Of a stretch of 64,000 nucleotides of DNA, positions 50,201-58,762 are shown in pieces. Numbering within the stretch: position 1 is the stretch's first letter; the number at the start of each line of letters is the position of its first letter. Position numbers and translations under genes: made by a program. The stretch comes from Bugula neritina (Eukaryota > Bryozoa > Gymnolaemata > Cheilostomatida > Bugulidae): contig OZ037765.1 in the NCBI GenBank assembly GCA_964035545.1, forward strand, positions 31,502,504 through 31,566,503, given 5' to 3'. The notes below the pieces were generated by a model that was not told the origin of the DNA, made no database searches, and saw only the letters and a list, made by a program, of their open reading frames with translations.

Positions 50201-53079
50201 CCAGATATTTGAAGTGTAGGAAGTTCCCAGCATGCACCTGAATATTGCTGTCAGAAATGCTGCCGAATACTCACCTACACCATAGTATATTGGATAACAA
50301 GTGTCGTGCTCGAATCTGCTGTTGAGATTAAAGACACACGCCACTTTAATATGTATATCCCGAGTAGAGGCGTGCATTGCACCTGCAACGGTATAACAAG
50401 GTAGCTTAGAAGTAGACATAATAGCAATATGTAAGAGTGAATAGAAATACCAGTGTCTAAGTTTAGGTTTACAACGATGGCCAATCAGTTACTAACATGA
50501 TATGTATTTTAATACTTATTAAATAGCTAATCCTACAGCAGTTTATAAAATGTAAATACGATATCTTCACAGTAATGTATAATAAACCACAATAATGGTG
50601 CTGACTATAGTCTGTGGGAAATGTCCAACATGTAGTGAAACTGGGGTGGCAAACTGACACACCCGTCATGAGAGCGCAAGGGATATTATCGACTAAATGT
50701 AATCTTACGGAAAAGCTCTTTTGCCAATTTGATGGAATATCCTTTCGTATCTTGAAATCCTCCAAAGATATACACATCATAACTACAATACGAGTATATA
50801 TTATGGCATATACGCAGACAGGTATGTTACAGCATACACTCACCTGTGCTGAGTTGAGACAAATATATTACAGTCTAAACTCACCTGTGTTGAGTTGAGG
50901 CAGGTATACTATGGCATAAACTCACCTGTGCTGAGTTGAGGCAGGTGTAACTTGGCCACATCTCAAGTCCATTTGCTGGATCAGATCATGAACGCCCTGC
51001 TCTGTATTGCAGCCATCGAAATGTGACAGACCAATCACTCTGCTTTCTACTCACAAAGCACAACATAATTGTCTCACAACTGGTCATGGTTGTTAAAGTT
51101 TTAGGAAAGTTATGAGAAGGGATAAACTTACCAGGTTGTATAAATACTACAATATGACAGGTTGTAGCACTATCACTCGCTATGTACTCCACATTTCCTA
51201 TAATATATAAATAACATAGCTTACAATGGGTGCTGTTGGTTGTTATTAAACAAAGGTTATTTAATTCAGAAATACAATATAACACAACAGTTACATAATC
51301 TCATCTCATCTCATTAATCTCACTCGGAGCGCTTTGGCTCCTTTATCGAGATGCAGTGGTGTATGAACAATTGTTTAGATTATCAGTAGTAAGGAAGAAA
51401 ACTATTTTGTCTACGAGATAAGAATATAGTTAATTATGCTTCGATTCAAAGCTTATAGCTACTGCCAGGAGAGGAAGAAAAAAAGAAAGAGAAAAAAAAA
51501 AAAAAAAGTAAACAAATAAATAGATATACACCGCACAGCTTCAGATGATATAAAGCAGAGTCGGTGTTAAGTGCTTATAATCAGTTAGGCAAAGCAGCTA
51601 GAATCATTAGAAAAGTTTATGGATGCGATGTTTATATGAATGTTTGGCAGTTTTGGTATTGATATTGCCCTTAATAGCACCATGTCTGGTATTGTGAGAC
51701 TCTGCAAAATGAAGGGAGAACCGGTCTTGGTCTATAGCGGCACTACCAGAAAGCATACGAAAGTACATTTTTTGGTCTGCATTGTCACGTCTTTGTGCAA
51801 GGCTATCCCAATTAGAATTTGTCATGAGCTCAGTTATATGATTTCGTTTTCTCTTACAGAATGTCCACCTGAAGGCTTTTCTATTTATACCTTCTATGAT
51901 GTTGATGTTTTTCAATTTAAATGGAGACCAGGTGTGGGTCGCAAATTCTAGTATAGGGCGACAGACTGTTTTATAAGCTATGGCTCTGGTTTTACTTTTA
52001 GCCTTTTTTAGACAGCGCATCAGCATGTGTAATAATTTATTAGCTTTTGAGCAAATGTTTATTATATGTTGATCGAATGAAAGTTTATTATCAATCGTGA
52101 CACCAAGGTATAATACTTTGTCAACACATTGTAAGGGGTCATTATTCATGCTGTATTGAGACACTAGAGGATTTACAGTGGAGCGTTGAATTGTCATATG
52201 CTCACATTTATTTATATTGAACTTCATCTGAGAACTGTCTGCCCAAGTTATAAGATGGTCTAAGTCATTCTGAAATAAACTAGAATCAGCAGGTGTTGTG
52301 ATTGGTTTGTACAACAAGGAATCATCTGCATATAGTTTAAGCTTGCTGTTGGCTACCGCAGAGTGCATGTCATTTATGTACACATTAAATAACAATGGTC
52401 CTAATACACTGCCTTGGGGCACTCCTGAGGTCACATGTCTAGTGGCCGATTTGACGTTGTTGACACAGACTGAAAGAAGACGGTTCTGAAGCCATGAAAA
52501 AATCCATTTGACAGTTTTATCAGCTATTCCGATATTTAGCAGTTTAACCTGTAGTTTATGGTGCGACACAACGTCAAAGGCCTTTGAAAAATCCAAGACA
52601 GCGAGATCAACCGGTATCATTTCGTCAAAAAAATCTATAAATTCACTCACTGTATTCAACAATATGTTTTATGTAAAGATAAAATAAAATATTTGTTAAA
52701 CAAAATCAAAACCATCAGCTGTTAATATTGTAAGAACAGCAACGGTGAAAGAATTGATCTCTATGAAGTAAATGGAAGATACTGCTGTAGTGTTGAGTTT
52801 ACCCAGTAGCCTCCGTGGTGTAATGGTAGCACTCTTGCTTGCAAGCCAGAGGACTTGGGTTCAATTCCCAGTGGTGGCAATTATTTTACAACTGCTATAC
52901 TATAGAATATAGTATTTTTAGACTTCTGTCACTTTGTAGAAAGTTTATAGCCTACACTGAATACTCAGCACCTCACCTTTGGAATGTGGATCAACTACGG
53001 CATACTCTCTCTGCCCAACATAAAGAACATTTTCTTCCAACACAATCTCAGGCTTTGATACCCAAGTTTCAGCCAATGC
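47267..53079 (-). CDS. NTAN1: Protein N-terminal asparagine amidohydrolase (5' exon missing)
   Basis: Deamidates N-terminal asparagine to aspartate, feeding proteins into the arginine branch of the N-degron pathway. Exons, high to low: 52977-53079, 51132-51197, 50926-51046, 50709-50782, 50275-50382, 49408-49508, 48830-48946, 47267-47428 (TGA); 283 residues in continuous phase against about 310 in human. About 25 N-terminal residues, with the ATG, must be in an unidentified exon right of 53079. Family blocks: NVLYVGQREYAVVDPHSK, SDSATTCHIVV (the cysteine is the proposed nucleophile), VYIFGGFQDTKGYSIKLAKE, CYPIYYGVG, FSYHYQFQQIDLWLSQSDK and LSTSPEQEPDDFVADVRQSL. The 1.78-kb intron 51198-52976 contains a non-LTR retrotransposon and a SINE. 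The end of exon 50926-51046 and its donor are tandemly triplicated. Identification from remembered family sequence; strong. Confidence 0.9.
48690..48822. repeat. 22-bp minisatellite next to an NTAN1 exon
   Basis: About six copies of a 22-bp unit (CAAGTACACAACTTGACACA plus AT) lie just after the donor of exon 48830-48946 in the gene's sense. The unit is partly self-complementary (CAAGT/ACTTG). Confidence 0.9.
50844..50960. repeat. 41-bp triplication of an NTAN1 exon end and donor
   Basis: In the sense of NTAN1 the exon end CCTCAACTCAGCACAG followed by GTGAGT recurs twice more. The donors lie just below 50926, 50885 and 50844, exactly 41 bp apart. The first in the sense direction is the annotated exon boundary. 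The later copies keep the GTGAGT consensus. Confidence 0.9.
51298..52662 (-). mobile_element. 5'-truncated non-LTR retrotransposon (Jockey/CR1-like) in NTAN1 intron
   Basis: An uninterrupted 351-residue reading frame (51607-52662) is the reverse transcriptase core and thumb of a LINE: DFSKAFD at residues 24-30, SGVPQGSVLGP at 79-89, the catalytic YADD at 111-114, then LGVTIDNKLSFDQHI. The endonuclease and early RT motifs are missing. After the stop, a 3' tail on the minus strand contains a GGAGCC...GGCTCC-like hairpin and ends in short GAGAT repeats (51298-51315), the kind of tail seen in CR1/L2-like clades. It lies antisense-free, in the same orientation as NTAN1. Open and apparently young. 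Clade assignment is inference. Confidence 0.85.
52789..52890 (+). repeat. tRNA-derived SINE copy (NTAN1 intron)
   Basis: Best-preserved copy of the family: leader TGTTGAGTTTACCCAGTAGC, A box TGGTGTAATGGTAGCACTC, B box GGGTTCAATTCCCAG. It looks like a tRNA but the acceptor stem has a mismatch and the anticodon arm does not fold into a 5-bp stem with a 7-nt loop. The same leader also precedes the copies at 38559 and 42101. A tRNA pseudogene is the alternative. Confidence 0.6.
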
Positions 53080-54120
53080 CTAAAGCAAAGTTAATAACTC
53101 TGGAATGCTATAATATAGAAATTCATTTGTTTGCAATTGTTTTACAGGTTATACTTGAAGTGCATATAAAATGTGTTACTGATTATGTTTTTTTATGACC
53201 ATTGCAGATAGTTAATTTAAATACAATTTTTGTTTATAGGCTAAATACTGATGAAAAAATCTACCAATTCTTACTTGTTTACAATGAGTATATTGTATTT
53301 ACCTTAAAAGTTGATGACAAACTAGAATCTTCAGTTAAAAGTTGGTCTTGGTCAAAGAGTGAATGTTGGAGTTGCCTTTTATTCAGAAATAAAGGCATAC
53401 CCAGATTTAGCTACTGAGCTAATAAAAATAAAAGCAACAAAATTAAACAACTACCTTTATATAAATTTTAATGTGAACTTATTTACTTCAAATAACAATT
53501 ATTGTATTTCAATATAAACCTACAGTTACTATATGTAACTCAATAGGTGAGTATGACCCGACGACACATCAAATCTAAGTTTAACTGTAGAAAATGAAAA
53601 TGTGTTTTTATGAGTATGAAAAGCAAAACATCGAATTGATTAAATATATTGGCAAAATTGAAGCTTAAGAAACTACTTTTAAATATAATAACATAAATAA
53701 CATCAACAATAAGTATAACTGTAAGGCTAAAAGTAAAACAAATACTAACCAAGTCTCATCCTGTAACTTCAAGTGCACTAATAGTGATTACTAAGCCTAA
53801 TTATTAAATTACTAAAAGCTACAAAATTAGTAATTGATAATCTTAAATTAACAGTAACAGTAAGCATAACTTTAAGTTCAATACTATTAGTATTACTATT
53901 AATATTACTTAGTAATACTAATTTAGTAATTTACTACTACTAGTTACTAGTAGTAGTAATACTAATACTAATAGTAATAGTAAAACTAAAATTAAATCAC
54001 TAAATCAAAATGTAATACCTAGTAGTAGTAAACGTATAAGTTATAACTGTATAAGTTATAACATTAACTATAAGTATTACTCTTAGTATTACTAATACTA
54101 ATACTAATAGTTATAGTAAT
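53080..54120. other. Gap left of the second RT fragment; degenerate TA-rich repeat at 53770-54120
   Basis: The missing first NTAN1 exon should be at or beyond this interval but was not recognised. From about 53770 the sequence becomes a degenerate run of AATACT / AGTAAT words with local palindromes, such as TACTACTACTAGTTACTAGT near 53931. It runs directly into the RT fragment. Confidence 0.5.
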
Positions 54121-54939
54121 ACTTCGGGAGTTCCACAGGGTTCTGTGCTTGGGCCGTCCATGTTTTTGGTCTACATCAATGACATATCAGACATTCTCCA
54201 GTCATCCTCGATTAAACTTTTTGCAGATGATGCGTTACTTTATCGCCCAGTTAATACTCTAGAAGATTCAGTTAAATTTCAAGAGGATTTGGCTTCACTT
54301 GAACAATGGGCTTCTCAGTGGAAAATGTCTTTTAATACTGAGAAATGTCAGATTGTTCGGTTTGCTAGGCAGGATTGCGACAATTATAGTCCTGAATATT
54401 TTCTAAACAACATACCACTAGCCTTAGTGAAGAGTTTTAAATACCTTGGTGTCTTTATTTTAAATAACTTTAGTTGGGATTTGCACATAGAGACAATAAC
54501 AGCTAGGGCTAGCCAAAGATTGGGTATGATTAAACACGTGCTCTTTGATGCCCCACGGAGGGTGAAGCGGGTTGCCTACCTCACTTTGTGTAGGCCACTG
54601 CTGGAATTTGCGTGCGAGGTCTGGGACCCCCATCTAGCAAGACAGGTTTCATTGCTAGAGAGCGTCCAGAGAAAGGCAATTAGATTTATTTTAGGTATTA
54701 AGGGCAGAAATAGCGTTACTGAAGGGAGAATTTCTCTAGAGATGGAACTTCTGGAATTGAGGCGCAGAAATGCCAGAATGTCCCTGATGCTAAAGTTTTT
54801 ATCAGGCAGCAGCCACACTTCTTTTATTGAGAGTTTTAATCAAATACAAAATAACATTCATAGTTACCAGACTCGTTCAGTTTTAGGGGGTGCTCCATTG
54901 GCTGTGTGTGCAAACACTAGTTTTTACTTACATAGATGA
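54121..54939 (+). mobile_element. Second 5'-truncated non-LTR reverse transcriptase fragment
   Basis: Open frame of about 272 residues starting abruptly at the conserved TSGVPQGSVLGP motif, then FADD (catalytic), FKYLGVFILNNFSWDLHI, and a C-terminal region comparable with the element at 51607. A frameshift just after the stop is followed by SFLPRTSRDLRGLP-like coding near 54940-54990, the usual C-terminal end of such proteins, so this copy is damaged at its 3' end. It is clearly different in sequence from the 51.6-kb element. It is embedded in TA-rich repeat on both sides. Confidence 0.85.
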
Positions 54940-55110
54940 TAGTTTTTTACCTAGAACATCGCGCGATCTACGCGGACTACCGTAAAATTCAAGTCTTTTT
55001 TACGATATGACGACCTTCTTTTGCCCCTTCTTTTGCCCGGCATCGGGATCTAAAGGTTCTTGAGTTACCTAGACCTATTAGTATTAGTATTACAGTACGA
55101 GTATGAGTAT

Positions 55111-55415
55111 TGTTATGATTTTCAGTTTTAGGGTCGATGTGCCACCAAGAGAGTCTATTTATCACTAGAGAAACTTCACCGAGTTAAGTCGAGTAGATAT
55201 CGTTATATTTGAATACAAGAATACATAATAAAATCTAATATACAACAGTAATAATACGCACGTCTATTTAATTTACAGCACTATCCTCAACTGAGCTAGT
55301 GGCGCGAAGCTGCTACTATTACTCATAAACAGCCTAGCTAATTGGCTAATACATTGTTCCGGGTCAATACGCAACCTTGCGTATTGTGTTGCTGGTAGCT
55401 CCACGAGCCACCACA
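55111..55415 (-). repeat. 3' LTR of the Gypsy element
   Basis: 305 bp, TG...CA ends on the plus strand. Relative to the element's minus-strand genes this is the downstream LTR. One G/C difference from the other LTR. Preceded by GTAT. Confidence 0.96.
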
Positions 55416-55682
55416 CTGCCCCCTCCAGCAGAAAGCCCTCTTTCTGATAAAAATATAATTCACATAAAAAAAACGTATACTTCGTTGTGGAGAGAGAGAA
55501 CAGTATAAAAGTATATACAAAAAAACAACCGATAAAATATACAGGTATATATATAAAACGTACACAATGTGTAATATGTAAGAGAAGGTCCTATTTACAT
55601 GTAGAGTACGTGCCACCATAACGGTAGGGAATGCCACAGAGAGGTAGGGGAAGAGTAGTATGGAGTTGGAGATAGACTCATG

Positions 55683-56627
55683 TTAACTGCGGGCCGCACG
55701 CTTCATGCGTTTAATAGACTCCTGTAGATATTTGAGTTCACTGGATGCAGCCTGCACCCGCGGGGCCAGTCTGTACACTTCTTGCTCTAGGTCGTGTGCC
55801 CTAGCTTCTACTTCACGTAGGTTGCGGGCCAGGGGGGACGAACGAGAGGAAGTCTGCTGTCTGTGTCTTTTCCGTTCTGAGGATGGAAGGGGAGGAGGGA
55901 GTGTATACGCCTTCGTGTCTACCCTCTGTAGTACGACACGGGGGAAGGTATGCGGGTGGCGTAGAGGACTGTGAGGTGGAGAGTTAGTTGACTGTATAGG
56001 TTTATCTGCGGCTCCAGAGATGATTGGTCGCGGGGAAGGAAAGCCTTGCTCCAGGCGAGATAGCCGAGCTGGGTCAGTGATGAGGGGTTTGATGGCGTTG
56101 AGAAATGCGGGATATGATGATTCGTCTACTTCATAGACGTGTCCTTGATAACACTGCATAGTGCGTTGGTGACGCAGTAGGTAATCACGATTGTAACTAT
56201 ATTCTCCACAGGGGCAGAACGTGGTGATGTAATGCTGCGGCAAGTGTACTTTCAGCCTGCGGTGGGTTGTAGAAGTTGTTGGGGCCGGCTCTGGGTCCCA
56301 CGCCATCTCTAGAGAAGGCATGCCCGGAGAGACGGGTGCGAGTGTGTCTACAAAAGTAGAATTATTGTTAAATCGCGGTGGATCTTTACAACATAATTCT
56401 AGTGACTGTCGACTGTTACTAGCCTGAGAGTCACAGCTTTTGGAATGCACTCGAGGAACCGATGAATCATGTGTGGACTGACCAAGAACAGTGTCTAGCT
56501 CCAGGTCTAACAGACCGTCGGCCATTACAGTGTCCTCATCATCATTCACATGAAACGTGGTTCCCAGTAATTCTGATTCAATCTGCTGAATTAGTTCAGA
56601 ATTTACTGGCATCGAGCTCGTTTCCAT
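55683..56627 (-). CDS. Third ORF of the Gypsy element: zinc-finger, coiled-coil protein
   Basis: 314 residues starting 17 nt after the integrase stop and in a different frame from pol. Not an envelope: there is no signal peptide, transmembrane segment or glycosylation-rich ectodomain. Residues 138-159 form a compact C-x-C-x12-H-x5-C cluster (FCPCGEYSYNRDYLLRHQ...QC), which looks like a zinc-binding finger, followed by GHVYEVDESSYPAFLNAI. The N-terminal third is acidic, the middle proline/serine-rich with basic patches (SERKRHRQQ), and the last 50 residues predict a coiled coil (heptad leucines, ending KRMKRAARS). The function is unknown; nucleic-acid binding is a guess from the finger and basic patches. 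The ORF is intact, consistent with selection or recent insertion. Confidence 0.75.
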   Translation of the reverse strand: METSSMPVNSELIQQIESELLGTTFHVNDDEDTVMADGLLDLELDTVLGQSTHDSSVPRVHSKSCDSQASNSRQSLELCCKDPPRFNNNSTFVDTLAPVSPGMPSLEMAWDPEPAPTTSTTHRRLKVHLPQHYITTFCPCGEYSYNRDYLLRHQRTMQCYQGHVYEVDESSYPAFLNAIKPLITDPARLSRLEQGFPSPRPIISGAADKPIQSTNSPPHSPLRHPHTFPRVVLQRVDTKAYTLPPPLPSSERKRHRQQTSSRSSPLARNLREVEARAHDLEQEVYRLAPRVQAASSELKYLQESIKRMKRAARS

Positions 56628-56644
56628 GAATAGGAATACAAGAC

Positions 56645-58531
56645 TTATACTGGCTTACCTGTGAACTCGGTATTAATGTCCATACTCAACGTTCTTGGTA
56701 AGATTGGAGCTGGTTGTGAGATACGTCTGCCTTTGGCGATGTCAGCGTAAGAAAAGGCTGAGCATCGTTTCTGAGGCATGAGGTCGGAACTATTTGCTTT
56801 ACGCGCATTAATTCCTCCCACTATTCCGCCCTCGCAAAAGTTGATATTTGCGTGGGGTTCACAACTCCAACATTTTATCGTACGGTTTTCCCCTAGACTT
56901 TCATGAGTGCCGCTTCTAATGCAGTCACATACGAAGTCTTTTAAATATGGTGGGGCTTTCCTCGTACGCTGTCCCCGCTCTAGGGGGGGTGACACGCTCG
57001 CCGGTTCGTTAGTAGGGGCCTCTAATGGCGTCTCTACTTCACCGTTAGCGGTCATCTCTTCTTGTTCTCCGGATGGAGCCCCTCCCTCCGTGGGGGTTTG
57101 CACTTCCGGAACCGGATCGGTTTCTGGAAGTGATGGAATTAGACTTGGCGGTGGCGGACACGCTTCTGTTGACAAAAGCTGCCGCTCCTCTCTCACCAAG
57201 TTTTCTTCCCGCGGTATGACCACTTCGTATTCAGGTCCATGCCGCCGTCGCCCGCGCGTTGTTGTCTGCCTCCTGGGCTCCAACAACGGGGGGGCTTCTC
57301 CCACTGCGTCGGGGCTAGCCCAATACGGTTTCAAGCGAGACTCATTCTGGATAGACACCTGTCCTGAGCGCTCAATCTTGTACGTATGATTGGGCATAGC
57401 CTCGACGATCACATAGGGTCCTACGAACTTAGGCTTTAGTTTATCAGCCTGTCCGCGACGCCTACGGTAATTGACCATCCACACCTTATCTCCCGTTTGG
57501 TAGAGAGGTGGTTCATCGGAATCTTCGTGCCGCACCTTCCACTGCTGTTTGCGCAGTATATCGTGTGCGGCCTTCATCCGTTCCACTAGTTCACTGGCAT
57601 ACTCGTGAACCGAGTTGTCTTGCTCTGGAACGTGGTAGGTGAGATGGTCAGGGACACGAGTCTCTCTCCCGAGCATCAAGAGGTTTGGGGTCTCACCAGT
57701 ACTGGTGTGTGGGGTGCTACGGTATGCACGCATGACTTGCGGCAACACCGTATCCCATTCCTCTTGGCCTCGTCCAAGGAGGAGACTCCGGAGCGCATCA
57801 CCTAGCATCCGGTTGTTGCGCTCCACCACCCCATTACCTTGAGGGTGGTAGGGGGTGGTTCGGCTCTGATTTACTCCCCAGAGGTGGCAAAGGTCGCTCA
57901 TCAGTTGAGACTGGAATTGAGCGCCTTGATCAGAGTGTATCTGTTCGGGGAGACCAATATAACAGAATACATGTTGGTCTAGTGCCCTGGCCACTGTTGG
58001 GGCTGACGCATCTGGGATAGCCAGAGCATCCACCCACCTAGTAAAGTGGTCGGTTAGTACTAAGATCCAACTATTGCCTCTGGGGGTCAGGGGCATGGGT
58101 CCGACCAGGTCTACAGCGACTACTTGCCAGGGCCTACCAGCATATAGCCTCCGCCGTCCTGCTTCACCAGGGGGACGGCTATGCTTACTGGCCTGACAGA
58201 TCTCACACTGTTTGACTCTGAGCCGGACGTCACGCTCCATTTGTGGCCAATACCACCGGAGTCGTAATTTGGATATCACTCTCTTGACCCCTGCGTGGGC
58301 CTGTTTGTGAGTATCCCAAATCAACTCACGGCGGATGGCCGTGGGGCAGACTACCCTCTTCCTCTCCGGGTGTCTGCCGCTGGCGGCTAGAGAGATGGTT
58401 AGTAACCCATCCTGCCCGATCCGCAGCGAGTCCCAACGCTGACAGTATAGCCGGAACTCGGCGCACTCCTGTCTTATGCGTTCCTCGCTGGGTCGTCGCC
58501 CTTCCTTTTTGGCCCGATATATGTCTGCCAC
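56645..58531 (-). CDS. Integrase region of Gypsy pol
   Basis: 628 residues. HHCC zinc-binding domain (H75, H79, C109, C112), core DDE residues D141 (VVAVDLVGP), D201 (HSDQGAQF) and E237 (GVVERNN), and a GPY/F-type module (KPKFVGPYVIVEA) near residue 370. No chromodomain. A long, proline-rich C-terminal tail with two cysteine pairs (CDCIRSG, CWSC) extends beyond the usual end. The listed start is only the first ATG: the same frame continues upstream without interruption to the TGA at 58763-58765 that separates it from RNase H. Confidence 0.93.
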   Translation of the reverse strand: MADIYRAKKEGRRPSEERIRQECAEFRLYCQRWDSLRIGQDGLLTISLAASGRHPERKRVVCPTAIRRELIWDTHKQAHAGVKRVISKLRLRWYWPQMERDVRLRVKQCEICQASKHSRPPGEAGRRRLYAGRPWQVVAVDLVGPMPLTPRGNSWILVLTDHFTRWVDALAIPDASAPTVARALDQHVFCYIGLPEQIHSDQGAQFQSQLMSDLCHLWGVNQSRTTPYHPQGNGVVERNNRMLGDALRSLLLGRGQEEWDTVLPQVMRAYRSTPHTSTGETPNLLMLGRETRVPDHLTYHVPEQDNSVHEYASELVERMKAAHDILRKQQWKVRHEDSDEPPLYQTGDKVWMVNYRRRRGQADKLKPKFVGPYVIVEAMPNHTYKIERSGQVSIQNESRLKPYWASPDAVGEAPPLLEPRRQTTTRGRRRHGPEYEVVIPREENLVREERQLLSTEACPPPPSLIPSLPETDPVPEVQTPTEGGAPSGEQEEMTANGEVETPLEAPTNEPASVSPPLERGQRTRKAPPYLKDFVCDCIRSGTHESLGENRTIKCWSCEPHANINFCEGGIVGGINARKANSSDLMPQKRCSAFSYADIAKGRRISQPAPILPRTLSMDINTEFTGKPV

Positions 58532-58762
58532 TACTCCAGGTAGCTCTTCCTGGAGCTTCTTCAGCTCTCGGACATTATCGGCCAGTACAGGGTTGACGCG
58601 GAGGTTTTGTACACCCTCCGGGGACTCGTCAACCTCCTGTCTGAGTTGACCCTGGTCCCAGTCAAACGGTGCTCCATGGCGAGCCAGCGTCTCTAACTCA
58701 CATCGCGGGGGACCTCCGTCCCTCCTCTCGATGTTGAGACACTGTTTGCAACCTCCATCAGG

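Noticed and set aside
50986..51285. 99-residue minus-strand ORF
   Set aside because: Runs through parts of two NTAN1 exons and their intron; the spliced frame explains the conserved part.
52803..52874. Functional tRNA gene
   Set aside because: A and B boxes are present but the acceptor stem has a mismatch and the anticodon arm does not fold properly; related copies elsewhere indicate a SINE.
55683..56627. Retroviral envelope in the Gypsy element
   Set aside because: No signal peptide, transmembrane helix or furin-like site; zinc finger and coiled coil instead.
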